Below, piece by piece: positions 16,134 to 24,146 of a DNA stretch of 33,720 nucleotides (positions are counted from its first letter, which is position 1; each line of letters begins with the position of its first letter). The translations under genes and the position numbers were made by a program. The notes below the pieces were generated by a model. That model was not told the origin of the DNA and did not search any database. It saw only the letters and a program-made list of their open reading frames with translations. Source of the stretch: Promethearchaeota archaeon (GTDB lineage Archaea; Asgardarchaeota; Lokiarchaeia; Sigynarchaeales; SOKP01); contig JAHPYY010000123.1 of NCBI GenBank assembly GCA_019058515.1, positions 1-33,720 of the forward strand. Reading direction: 5' to 3'.

Positions 16134-16700
16134 ATGAGCGAAAAAGATAGCGGAGAGATTTCTAATCCTGTGGATTTATTAGAGGTATTGTACTTGAAAT
16201 CCGTTGAATTGGATGAGGAGGAAGAGGATATATACACTGTAAGTTTACACCCAGAAGACATGAAGAAAATTGGACTTAATCCCGAAGATGTAATTGAGTT
16301 AGAAGGGCGATTCAAATCTGCTGGTATTGTGTTCCCTGATCGAAACGAGGACTTCCAAAAAGGTTGTGTTAAGCTGAGTGCCCGAACGCTCACTAATTGC
16401 CAAGCTGAATACGGAGAGATACTTAAAGTCAGAAATCCACAGGTGTTTAACGCTAAAAAAGTGACATTGGCTCCATACAAATTAAATTTAAGTGTAAATC
16501 GAAAATTTCCAAGAGTTATTAGAAGAAACTTGGAAGGTTATCCAATAACCTTGTACGATCTTATAACAATCTCGAAGGAGATTTCTAAAGAAATAGAATT
16601 CGTCGTTACAAGCATAGAGCCAAATGAAGTGTGTATAGTAGACAGAACCACTAAAATTACAATAGACACTAGCCTTACGACCCAAATTAAGCTACTTTAG
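16134..16700 (+). CDS. Stand-alone CDC48/VAT N-terminal domain protein
   Basis: A 188-residue protein. After an acidic N-terminus (ELDEEEED at 25-32), residues about 34-113 match the double-psi beta-barrel half of the CDC48/p97/VAT N-domain: VSLHPEDMKKIGLNPEDVIELEG in outline, VFPDRNEDFQKG, and NAKKVTLAP at 106-114. Residues about 118-187 match the second half, with PRVIRRNLEGYPIT and EFVVTSIEP. In CDC48 this domain binds substrates and adaptors and is followed by two AAA ATPase modules. Here the gene ends right after the domain and no ATPase is encoded nearby. It may act as an adaptor, a competitor or a separate substrate binder. It overlaps the next, convergent gene by nine bases at the 3' ends. 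Confidence 0.8.
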   Translation: MSEKDSGEISNPVDLLEVLYLKSVELDEEEEDIYTVSLHPEDMKKIGLNPEDVIELEGRFKSAGIVFPDRNEDFQKGCVKLSARTLTNCQAEYGEILKVRNPQVFNAKKVTLAPYKLNLSVNRKFPRVIRRNLEGYPITLYDLITISKEISKEIEFVVTSIEPNEVCIVDRTTKITIDTSLTTQIKLL

Positions 16701-17774
16701 AGTCCACAAAGTTTCTTCTCCATGTTCCTCTTGATACACTAAGTCTAATCTCTCTAATTCTTTTAAGAGGTTAAGATTAGTATTGAGTTCTAACACTTCA
16801 GCTATTACGATGGTATCTTTAAACGCTTGGTTTTCCGAAAATCTCTTGATCCTTTTAAGAAATTTTTTAAATGTTTCCTTTGTGATTTGTTTTAGAGAAA
16901 GTCCCGAAGTGTTCTTTAAGATTTCTTTAATTTGATATTCCTTCTCGGTGATACTATTATAAAACCTTGTGACTCGTGAATGGAGGTCCGAATCAATAGG
17001 ATTTTTTCCATGTCCAGATAAAATTGAGACAACTGGTTTGTTATCAATAAGATCGGCCAATAGATGCGTAGAGGTCTTGAATAGCCTGATATCCAAATTT
17101 ATCCCTGCCATACTTGCCCCAATTGGACTAAGGTGGATATCGGCTGAAAATAGAATTTCGTAAATGTGATGATAGAAAAAGCACATTCCATTAGTGTGTC
17201 CCGGCACATGAATTACTTCTAAAAATCCAGGTAACATTTCTCCGTCTTTTAACATGTGGTGTACAATCCGATCCTTCACATTCCATACATCAAATATTGT
17301 TTTAAAGTATGGATTTATTTCTTGATTCGGTTTATAGCCAGAGTAGTAATCAACAGCGTTTAGAAATTCAATGTATTTGGCGTTGTTCCCTAATAAATCT
17401 AAATTGAACAGAGTTTCGAAATAAGTTCGACTGTCCTCTACCAGTTTTTTATCTAATTCGTGAATGTATACTTCTATGTTGGGATTTTTTTCCAATAAAA
17501 AGTCTAATATGGAATAGTGATCGCTATGTCCATGTGTGAGATATACATATTTTATGTTATTAAAAGCAATCTTATTACTTCTGAGAGCCTTCACGAATTT
17601 TCTTTTTGAACACCCTGGATCAATTACAGCGAAATCTTCATCTTCGATTTTAACTACATAACAATTACAGGAGTTAAAATTCATGTTCTTCATTGAGTCT
17701 TGGTGTATTAAGATAATTGAATCGTTTACTCTGGTAAATGGTTCCTGCTTTATTGGTATGGTTGGAGTTTGCAT
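16692..17774 (-). CDS. Metallo-beta-lactamase-fold hydrolase with C-terminal helical domain
   Basis: A 360-residue protein. Metal ligands of the fold are all present: THGHSDH at 80-86, H193 in VPGHTNG, D212 in FSADIHL, and H255 in LSGHGK. The C-terminal 90 residues are mostly helical and end in a winged-helix-like segment (LNLLKELERLDLVYQEEHGEETLW), the arrangement seen in LACTB2-type proteins, some of which are nucleases and others small-molecule thioesterases. An insert of about 80 residues between the first ligand group and H193 is longer than in minimal glyoxalase II enzymes. Likely soluble, binuclear zinc or iron. The reaction is unknown. It is tail-to-tail with the CDC48 N-domain gene. 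Confidence 0.86.
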   Translation of the reverse strand: MQTPTIPIKQEPFTRVNDSIILIHQDSMKNMNFNSCNCYVVKIEDEDFAVIDPGCSKRKFVKALRSNKIAFNNIKYVYLTHGHSDHYSILDFLLEKNPNIEVYIHELDKKLVEDSRTYFETLFNLDLLGNNAKYIEFLNAVDYYSGYKPNQEINPYFKTIFDVWNVKDRIVHHMLKDGEMLPGFLEVIHVPGHTNGMCFFYHHIYEILFSADIHLSPIGASMAGINLDIRLFKTSTHLLADLIDNKPVVSILSGHGKNPIDSDLHSRVTRFYNSITEKEYQIKEILKNTSGLSLKQITKETFKKFLKRIKRFSENQAFKDTIVIAEVLELNTNLNLLKELERLDLVYQEEHGEETLWTLK

Positions 17775-17973
17775 AGGTTATTGTGAGAAAATTTTAATTA
17801 GCGAATGAATATTACCTACAAGTAATTTATTTTTATTCTAATTTAATTGTTTATTTTAAATAATTTATGGTGGATCATCTCCTCTATTGCTTATATTAAA
17901 AATTTAAAGAGTGGCTTGATTTAAATTGAAAAGTAATCCATTTCAATCTAAGAATGAATAAAATTAAGGGTGA
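17775..17973. other. Intergenic region, AT-rich, no gene seen
   Basis: Long A/T runs and no convincing frame. A short frame opening with ATG at 17954 (MNKIKGDTELK) runs into the broken gene that follows and may belong to its start. Confidence 0.4.
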
Positions 17974-18197
17974 TACAGAGTTAAAGAATTTGATGTGCAA
18001 CCTTCATTGGAAAATAAGTTTGGATCCAAGGAGTTCCCTCAATTGTTGATAAACTCTCTCGTGTCGAGAGGAAGGAAGAACTGAAAGCCCGTTTGGTAAA
18101 ATTTATCGCACCAACACGGCAACCTTGCAGGAAAGTAGTCGGGGACGGTTTCAACACCTACTCGATAGAGGTTACTGGTTTTAACCTTCACGAATAA
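17974..18197 (+). pseudogene. Remnant of an unidentified protein-coding gene, frameshifted
   Basis: Two overlapping frames have the composition of real protein. Frame one from 17974 reads YRVKEFDVQPSLENKFG; the next frame, open from 18018 to a TAA at 18195-18197, reads IQGVPSIVDKLSRVERKEEL, then KARLVKFIAPTRQPCRKVVG and DGFNTYSIEVTGFNLHE. A join near 18015-18022 would make one continuous stretch of about 73 residues. I do not recognise the family. No start codon or promoter is clear, and further frames after the stop are closed, so this is probably the decayed inner or C-terminal part of a larger gene. Its locally higher GC content sets it off from the flanking spacers and fits former coding sequence. 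Confidence 0.5.
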
Positions 18198-18419
18198 GGC
18201 ACATAAGATGCAACCTTCGTGTAAACAATGTTTATTAAGAATTTTGAATGAACTCTAATATTTTTAATGAATTTGATAACCTCATGATCTCCAATCTATT
18301 AAAGAATTTCTTTACTAATAATAAAGGAATACGAAAAGTAAGATACTAAACTAAAATACATTGTTTAACAATTATCGGGAATTTATGAACTTTAAGAGGA
18401 GAGAACTGAAAATATAATA
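18198..18419. other. Intergenic region before the first GNAT gene
   Basis: AT-rich, no gene. It includes TGCAACCTTC at about 18209-18218, which also occurs near 17996, a short direct repeat flanking the broken gene; ten bases could be chance. Confidence 0.35.
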
Positions 18420-18893
18420 ATGACATTTATTATAAGAGAAGCTACAAAGGAAGATGCTTACGAAATCCATCGAGTTATAGCAGCTGCGTTCGAAAAGTAC
18501 CGATCGTTTTACACTAATGAGGCATTTAACGATACTATTTCCTCAAAAGAAGGGATAGAAAATCGATTAGATAATTCTACGATTTTTATTGCGGTAAACG
18601 ATAAACAAGAGATAATTGGCACAATTGGTTGGCAAAAAGTCACAAAGAACGAAGCACACATCCGAGGAATGGCGGTATTACCTCAATATCAAGGAAAAAA
18701 TAGTCCAGCTTCTCTTCTTATTAAAAAAGTTGAGGAGGAGGCAAAAAAACACAGTTGTTTGGTTATTAGTTTAGATACAACCGAAATTTTGCAAAGAGCG
18801 CAGCGTTTTTACTCGAAACACGGGTTTCAGAAAACAAGGAAAACGGGGGACTTTTTTGGAAATACGATTATCGAGTTTATAAAAAAAATATAA
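18420..18893 (+). CDS. GNAT-family N-acetyltransferase
   Basis: A 157-residue protein with the GNAT fold in order: IIREATKEDAYEIHRVIAAAF at the start, a strand with IIGTIGWQKV, motif A RGMAVLPQYQGKNSPASLLIKKV in outline at about 80-102, and the C-terminal motif B segment RAQRFYSKHGFQKTRK. The acetyl-CoA pyrophosphate loop is normally Q/R-x-x-G-x-G/A; here it is QYQGKNSPA, slightly unusual but compatible. It transfers an acetyl group from acetyl-CoA to an amine; the acceptor is unknown. It stands alone between a broken gene and a convergent surface-protein gene. A ribosome-binding site (GAGGAGAG) lies about 20 bases upstream, farther than ideal. Confidence 0.84.
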   Translation: MTFIIREATKEDAYEIHRVIAAAFEKYRSFYTNEAFNDTISSKEGIENRLDNSTIFIAVNDKQEIIGTIGWQKVTKNEAHIRGMAVLPQYQGKNSPASLLIKKVEEEAKKHSCLVISLDTTEILQRAQRFYSKHGFQKTRKTGDFFGNTIIEFIKKI

Positions 18894-18913
18894 AAAAAAA
18901 TGAAATTTGTTTT

Positions 18914-19588
18914 CTAACTAGCTATTTCTTGAACGATTAGCGTGCGTTCAGTAGGGACTCCACTATTAGAAGCAGCAAGACTAACGGAACCACCTCCCGC
19001 ATATTCGCAGTACCACATAACTGTGATAGTGTGGGTTCCAGCAGGGAGGGTTTCAGTAATGTGTTCTAAGTATATTCCTATGCTAAATCCTTCGGTATCA
19101 ACGACTGCAGGCTCAGAATATCCAGTTGGCAGGTTATACATTACACATACGCCATCTAGCTCTAAAGAAACATTGAAATGGCATCGCGTTAATCCTGCAT
19201 ACATCTCCATATACAACATACTGAAAAACCTTATAAATAAATACGAGTCATTAGATTTCGTAATATCAATTTTCATACCTGTCATTTGTATTGGAGTAGT
19301 TTGACTGCTTGCAATTTGAGCATTGGAATCTGTTTGAACTTTAATTATTTGCAAAATTTTTCCCGACTCAGATTCAATGTTCGTCACATTTGTTATATTA
19401 TTTACGATTGTAGTATTTGTTGTTGGAATTTCGTCCAAATCGTCTTCCAAATTACCAACCTGTCTATCCAGGCTTTCTAATTGCTCGGTGAATATAAAGT
19501 ATGTATAGGCTCCAAATCCCAAACCACCCGCACCTAAAATTAATCCAAAAATCGCCAAAACAATTGCACCTTTTCCACCACTCGCCAT
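18914..19588 (-). CDS. Membrane-anchored extracellular beta-sandwich protein (C1q/TNF-like)
   Basis: A 224-residue protein. Residues 8-33 form one hydrophobic segment rich in glycine and alanine (LAIFGLILGAGGLGFGAY), then a short acidic coiled coil (EQLESLDRQVGNLEDDLDE), then a threonine/asparagine linker with several N-glycosylation sequons (NTT, NIT, NVT). The remaining 145 residues are beta-rich with alternating hydrophobics; the C-terminal part has ETLPAGTHTITVMWY and RTLIVQEIA, a pattern like the C1q/TNF jelly roll, where LPAGxHTIxL and a final xLxVxE strand are typical. This suggests a trimeric surface protein with its head outside the cell, but fold and assembly are inferred. A ribosome-binding site AAAGGA precedes the ATG. 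Confidence 0.7.
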   Translation of the reverse strand: MASGGKGAIVLAIFGLILGAGGLGFGAYTYFIFTEQLESLDRQVGNLEDDLDEIPTTNTTIVNNITNVTNIESESGKILQIIKVQTDSNAQIASSQTTPIQMTGMKIDITKSNDSYLFIRFFSMLYMEMYAGLTRCHFNVSLELDGVCVMYNLPTGYSEPAVVDTEGFSIGIYLEHITETLPAGTHTITVMWYCEYAGGGSVSLAASNSGVPTERTLIVQEIAS

Positions 19589-19788
19589 GTTATTTTCCTT
19601 TACTTTTTTTTTAAAAGATTTAGATAAATTCTAGGAAATTATAAATCTATATAATTGATTCTTAATAAAGGTTTAAGATTTCTTAAATATGGTCAATAGA
19701 TTAGAATCTTAGTGGCTGAGATTAAATTTTAAATTATTAGTTGTAATACCATAGAGGTTACAGTTTTCTTGTTCCAATGGAACTTCCC

Positions 19789-19794
19789 TTATAT
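19789..19794 (+). promoter_or_regulatory. TATA-like box of msrA
   Basis: TTATAT within CCTTATATTTC. It lies inside the possible N-terminal extension from the ATG at 19777 and predicts a transcript from about 19818, supporting the ATG at 19840 as the true start. Confidence 0.5.
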
Positions 19795-19839
19795 TTCATT
19801 AAAAATGGATTTTTTAGAGTTGTACAGCATACTAGAAAT

Positions 19840-20316
19840 ATGACAACAGAAAAAGCATTGTTTGGTGCAGGATGTTTTTGGGGAGTTCAGTATAAGTTTG
19901 ATCAAATCCCAGGTGTCGTTTCAACGCGGGTTGGATATAGCGGGGGAGATTTCGACAATCCTACTTACAAAGATGTGTGTACCAACAAAACTGGGCACGC
20001 AGAAGTTGTACAGGTTACTTACGACCCTTCCGTTATAAGCTATAAAGAGATATTGGAAATTTTCTGGAAGATTCACGATCCAACCACTTTAAACCAGCAA
20101 GGTCCCGATATTGGAACGCAGTATAGATCGGTTGTGTTTTATTACAATGACGAGCAAAAAGAAGCAGCGTTAAAATACAGAGACGAGTTAAACAAGTCGG
20201 GCAAGTTTAGAAATCCAATAGTCACTCAACTAGTGCCAGTCGGAGAATTTTGGGAAGCCGAGGAGTATCACCAAAAGTACCACGAGAAAAATAGACGACG
20301 CACGATTCTTTTATAA
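19840..20316 (+). CDS. msrA: Peptide methionine sulfoxide reductase MsrA
   Basis: A 158-residue enzyme that reduces the S-form of methionine sulfoxide in proteins. The active-site GCFWG has Cys12; YSGG, TGHAEVVQV, DIGTQYRSVVFY and EFWEAEEYHQKY are all standard for the family. The upstream ATG at 19777 would add 21 poorly conserved residues; the TATA position and the usual start of MsrA proteins favour 19840. The normal C-terminus after EEYHQ in many MsrA proteins ends with a resolving cysteine; here it ends KNRRRTILL, with no Cys. The only other Cys is in DVCTNKTGH. It may therefore use a different recycling route. No MsrB is nearby. Confidence 0.93.
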   Translation: MTTEKALFGAGCFWGVQYKFDQIPGVVSTRVGYSGGDFDNPTYKDVCTNKTGHAEVVQVTYDPSVISYKEILEIFWKIHDPTTLNQQGPDIGTQYRSVVFYYNDEQKEAALKYRDELNKSGKFRNPIVTQLVPVGEFWEAEEYHQKYHEKNRRRTILL

Positions 20317-20320
20317 TTCC

Positions 20321-20336
20321 TTTTTTCCTATTTTTT
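20321..20336 (+). terminator. T-tract terminator of msrA
   Basis: Two runs of six T within 20 bases of the stop codon, in the short gap between convergent genes. Confidence 0.5.
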
Positions 20337-20356
20337 AGACTATTTTACGATTTCTG

Positions 20357-20827
20357 CTAAAAAGTTAACTTCATTACATGTTCAACGCCTTCAATCTTTC
20401 CCGTATTTACAAATCCTAACCTTTTATAAAATCCTTCGGGACTTCCCTTTTCATTAACATAGCTAACATACATTTCCGTGGCATTTGGTCTAGCTTTTAC
20501 ATATTCGATGGTCAAGAACAAGCCTTTTCTACCGAAACCCAACTTCTGGTATCTTTTATCTATCATAAAACGCCATAGAAAATATTCGAGTTTCTCTGAG
20601 TCGTCAAAAAGCATAACAAAACCTACAGGTACTTCGTCAGCGTATATTGCTCTGAACCAAGCCTTAGGTTCAAAATATGCTTGAGCAATAGAATAAGAGT
20701 TAGGGGCTACAAATTTCTGTTGGGAATCGTCAACAGATAACTCGCATATTTGTATTACTGTCTCCTTTGACACTTCGCGCAAAGAGACTGTAGAATCTTT
20801 ATTAGGTTCCGCAAATTTATCTTCCAT
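20357..20827 (-). CDS. GNAT acetyltransferase, diamine/spermidine acetyltransferase (BltD)-like
   Basis: A 156-residue protein. It matches the BltD-like polyamine acetyltransferase pattern: VSLREVSKETVIQICELSVD, FVAPNSYSIAQAYFEP, AIYADEVPVGFVML, WRFMIDKRYQKLGFGRKGL as motif A with the acetyl-CoA loop QKLGFG, and FYKRLGFVNTGKIEGVEHVMKL at the end. Bacterial relatives acetylate spermidine or other diamines, which could adjust polyamine levels; the archaeal substrate is untested. No polyamine gene is adjacent. It is transcribed toward msrA. Confidence 0.84.
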   Translation of the reverse strand: MEDKFAEPNKDSTVSLREVSKETVIQICELSVDDSQQKFVAPNSYSIAQAYFEPKAWFRAIYADEVPVGFVMLFDDSEKLEYFLWRFMIDKRYQKLGFGRKGLFLTIEYVKARPNATEMYVSYVNEKGSPEGFYKRLGFVNTGKIEGVEHVMKLTF

Positions 20828-20970
20828 TGTAATTAAGAAAATTGTAGAAGATTATAATCCTTTATTCTATGCGATAAATGGAGCACTTATATTTGGAATA
20901 TTAATTTTAAAGTAAAGTTTTAAATACGAATTTCTCATAAACATCTACGCCAAATTTTTGGTGAAACAGA

Positions 20971-21923
20971 ATGGTAATCAACGCACATTGTCATATTTTA
21001 TGTAAAGAGTTATATGGAAATGCGTTCTGGGACGGATAGGCTTATGGATACGCCGCATCCTTAGGGATCCCTAAACAAACAGTTATTGATCAAATGCTTC
21101 CTCAGTCGTGGGCAAGTAATGGGGCTGTTTACGCTCAGATCATGGAAGCGGCTGGTATTGATAAAGCTTTCATTTGTCACCCGGATTATGGAAAATCTAG
21201 ACTGGGTGAAGCAGACTGGTCAATTGAGCAAGTAAATAAGTGGTATGTAGATCAGATGGATGAGATGCCGGAAAAGTACGAAGTAGTAGTAGGTATAGAT
21301 CCCAGGCGAGGAGAGGAGGGTCTTAAATTAATGGAAAAAGCTAAGGAAGAGTGGGGCGTAAAAACCGTAAAAATATACGCACCATGCGGATTTTATCCCG
21401 ATGATCCACAATACGACGCTTTTTACGCTAAATATCAAGAATTAGGCATGATTTTACAATCTCACACGGCTGCCCTTACGCACCCCAATGTGGAAAATAA
21501 GTATGCAGAACCTATATATCTTGATAGTATTGCAGCAAAATTCCCAGACTTGAAAATTGTAATGGTTCATTTTGGAGGAGGATTTACTACTTGGATGTTA
21601 GAGGCAATAGAAATGATGGCAGGCAGAGCTAATGTATTTACTGAATTTTCGGGACATCAGGGAATTGCCGTTGGTTGGCCAGAACATTGGCTAAAGTCTC
21701 TTAGAGCAGCTTTAGATACACCTGCGTTGTTCGGACCCCCCTAAAAGAAAGAATAATGTTTGGGAGCGATTGGCCATATCTAGTTCCTTAAATTGACAAG
21801 CAACCTTGGGTTGAAAGAATAAAAAACATACCCGAAGAAGCTAAAAAGTACGGTTTAACCTTCACTCAGGAAGAAATTAACGGTATCCTCCACGACAATG
21901 TAAAAAAACTGTTTGGATTATAG
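20971..21923 (+). pseudogene. Amidohydrolase-2 family protein, broken by two stops and a frameshift
   Basis: A full-length gene can be followed across three lesions. From ATG 20971 the protein begins MVINAHCH, the H-x-H metal site of amidohydrolase-2 enzymes; codon 23 is TAG (21037-21039). The frame then continues unbroken for about 234 codons, with KVVM-like strand LKIVMVHFGGGF and GHQGIAVGWPEHW, to a stop at 21742-21744. The next frame resumes at KERIMFGSDWPYLVP, the conserved GSDWP metal/catalytic site, meets TAA at 21789-21791, and continues IDKQPWVERIKNIPEEAKKY to NVKKLFGL and a final TAG at 21921-21923. The shift lies at a run of six C. Working members hydrolyse or decarboxylate small ring or acid compounds. 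The gene is very probably inactive but recently so. Confidence 0.88.
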
Positions 21924-22106
21924 CTAGTTTCCAAAATTTAAATAATAAATCAACTTTTTTTCTTTTATCTTTTGAATTCTTGGAATTAAAAATTAATGAT
22001 CCATACAAACTTAAAACTTTAAATACTAGTTTATCACAAATATGGCTGATTATTAATTAAGTTAGAGTCAGATTAAGAGGTGTGAAAAATTAAAATTGGA
22101 GAATCG

Positions 22107-23303
22107 ATGGTCCATGGCTCAGTTGAGCCTGGATTTGAATTTGTTAAGGAAATATTCATTGAGAATTTTGAAAAAGGGCTTGAAGTTGGCGCTGCATGTT
22201 CTGTCTATCATAAGGGGAAAAAAGTAGTGGATCTTTGGGGTGGATACAGGGATAAAAAGTCAAAAGCTCCTTGGAACGAAGACACAATGTGTGTGGCTTT
22301 TTCTTCAACAAAAGGAGTTTCTGGAATGGCAACCGCCTTGGCCCATTCAAAGGGATATTTTAATTACGACGAAAAAGTATCGAAGTATTGGCCAGAATTT
22401 GCCGTAAATGGAAAGGAAGACATCACAGTACGAACATTGCTATCGCATCAAGCGGGACTTCCTGCTATTGACGAGCCATTGGATTTAGAGATTCTTGCGG
22501 ATCCCGATAGAACAATGGAAGCAATAGCCAAGCAAAGACCGTTGTGGGAACCTGGGAAAAAACATGGATACCATGCTATTTCTTTGGGATGGTATGAAAG
22601 CGGATTAATTCGAAAAATAGATCCTAAGCATCGTACAATTGGACAATTTTTTGCCGAAGAAATTGCTAAACCTTTAGGTCTAGATTTTTACATTGGATTA
22701 CCAGATGAGATTCCAAATTCTCGAGTCGCGAATATCCACGCTCCAATGTTTAAATTGAGAATGATGTTTAACACGGATAAGATGCCTAAGGCATTTGTTA
22801 AAGCTTTTTTAAAGAAAGGATCGATTACGGATAGATCTTTTGCTAATCCAAAAGTCACAGGAGTGTATAAATACTATAACGAAGTACCAGAAATGAGAAA
22901 GATTGAATTACCTGCTTCGAATGGTATTGGAACGGCCCGTGCCATTGCAAAATTGTACGGGATTTTTGCTACGGGAGGTAAAGAACTGGGAATTAAACCA
23001 GAAACCATGGAGGCAATTACTAAACCTGCCAATGATCCGGAATTAGGACGATTTGACGAAGTTTTACAGACAGAAACAAGATTTTCTCTAGGATTTTTAA
23101 AACCTTTCCCTGGATTAGAATTTGGAACAAATGAAAAGGCGTTTGGAACAACCGGCGCTGGTGGATCTTTTGGATTCGCTGATCCCGACACACAAGTTGG
23201 ATTTTCTTACATAATGAATAAGGCTGGATTTCACCTACTTAGGGATCTTGATCGTGAAAAGCCATTATCGGACGCAGTTTTTGAATGTGTCAAGAAATTA
23301 TAA
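22107..23303 (+). CDS. Serine hydrolase, family VIII esterase / class C beta-lactamase fold (EstB-like)
   Basis: A 398-residue protein. The catalytic S-x-x-K is S66-S-T-K69 in FSSTKGVSG, preceded by the typical VDLWGGYRDK. Y155 in GYHAIS is at the place of the second-motif tyrosine, and GAGGSFGFADP near 350-360 replaces the KTG box, as in EstB-type esterases. The remainder (TVRTLLSHQAGLPA, FGLP-like segments) is standard. It likely cleaves esters; beta-lactamase activity is not implied. It is a different branch from the serine hydrolase at 623-2029. A GGAG ribosome-binding site lies about seven bases before the ATG. It follows the broken amidohydrolase on the same strand after about 180 bases. 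Confidence 0.87.
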   Translation: MVHGSVEPGFEFVKEIFIENFEKGLEVGAACSVYHKGKKVVDLWGGYRDKKSKAPWNEDTMCVAFSSTKGVSGMATALAHSKGYFNYDEKVSKYWPEFAVNGKEDITVRTLLSHQAGLPAIDEPLDLEILADPDRTMEAIAKQRPLWEPGKKHGYHAISLGWYESGLIRKIDPKHRTIGQFFAEEIAKPLGLDFYIGLPDEIPNSRVANIHAPMFKLRMMFNTDKMPKAFVKAFLKKGSITDRSFANPKVTGVYKYYNEVPEMRKIELPASNGIGTARAIAKLYGIFATGGKELGIKPETMEAITKPANDPELGRFDEVLQTETRFSLGFLKPFPGLEFGTNEKAFGTTGAGGSFGFADPDTQVGFSYIMNKAGFHLLRDLDREKPLSDAVFECVKKL

Positions 23304-23307
23304 CTAA

Positions 23308-23323
23308 TTTTTTCTCTTTTTTT
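23308..23323 (+). terminator. T-tract terminator of the second serine hydrolase
   Basis: A run of six T and a run of seven T directly after the stop codon. Confidence 0.55.
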
Positions 23324-23352
23324 ATTTTCTATTTGCAAATTCTAAACGATTA

Positions 23353-23973
23353 TTATACGATTTCACTTTTTAGAGCTCTCTTAATAACTTTTTCAAAAAT
23401 TTCGTATGGTTGTACTCCAACTACAATTCTATCCCCAAATATGTACGTTGGAACTCCGTTTACTCCTAATATATTCAATTCACTCGTGTATTTCTGTAAA
23501 TCTTTTCTTGATTCATCGGTTTTTACATATTCTAGAGCTTCGTCTCGGTTTATACCAACTCCATCAATTATAGATAAAAGGAAGCTCATATCTCCAATAT
23601 CTTTACCCTCTAGCCAATATGCTTCGAAAATTGACTTATGAAACTTTGAAAACTTACCTTTCTTTCTCGCAAACTCGGAAAACTTCAGTGCATATCGAGA
23701 GTTAGGTAATTTGTCCGTTAAGTTGAAAGTGAGTCCTTCTTCTTTAGCTAACCTTTCCACGCTTTTCATTACATTCTGAATATATCCTTTAGAAAAATGC
23801 AAATCGCCTAGCAAAGCACCATTTTTTGGCGTTTCTGGATGAATTTCAAACGGTCGCCATTCCACATCTATATTGTATTTTTTTTTAAGGTTTTCTATTC
23901 TATGGAATCCAATGTAACAAAACGGGCAGATGTAATCAGAATAGACTATTACCTTTAGTTCTTCTTCAGACAT
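23353..23973 (-). CDS. DsbA-family (FrnE-like) thioredoxin-fold oxidoreductase
   Basis: A 206-residue protein. The CPFC redox pair is at residues 16-19 in VIVYSDYICPFCYIGF, followed by EWRPFEIHPETPKNG, which identifies the FrnE/2-hydroxychromene-isomerase branch of the DsbA-like proteins. A helical insert separates the two thioredoxin halves, and the cis-proline loop is GVNGVPTYIFG, followed by a helix to the end. No signal peptide is present, so it acts in the cytoplasm, probably in thiol exchange or isomerisation of small molecules or proteins. It runs opposite to the serine hydrolase, with the two genes tail to tail. Confidence 0.87.
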   Translation of the reverse strand: MSEEELKVIVYSDYICPFCYIGFHRIENLKKKYNIDVEWRPFEIHPETPKNGALLGDLHFSKGYIQNVMKSVERLAKEEGLTFNLTDKLPNSRYALKFSEFARKKGKFSKFHKSIFEAYWLEGKDIGDMSFLLSIIDGVGINRDEALEYVKTDESRKDLQKYTSELNILGVNGVPTYIFGDRIVVGVQPYEIFEKVIKRALKSEIV

Positions 23974-24146
23974 TTTTTGTTATTAGAACGGAATTTAGCT
24001 TTTTATAACTATGCTAATTAGGATATAAGATCTCTTAATGTTAGGGTTATTACATAAAACCTGTCCTATCTAATAGCTGTGATTCCACAAATTTAATACT
24101 ATAATCTCCTATATACTACCCAATTATTTGTGTAAAGTACATCTCT

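Noticed and set aside
18045..18197. Possible structured RNA, with hairpin CTCTCG-TGT-CGAGAG and GGAAGG-like strings recalling SRP or RNase P RNA
   Set aside because: No diagnostic conserved region of either RNA is present, and the stretch translates into a convincing protein-like sequence in one frame.
21037..21039. TAG codon in the amidohydrolase as a pyrrolysine site
   Set aside because: Two more lesions, a frameshift and a TAA, break the same gene, so a pseudogene explains all of them. Tryptophan by one base change fits the local sequence.
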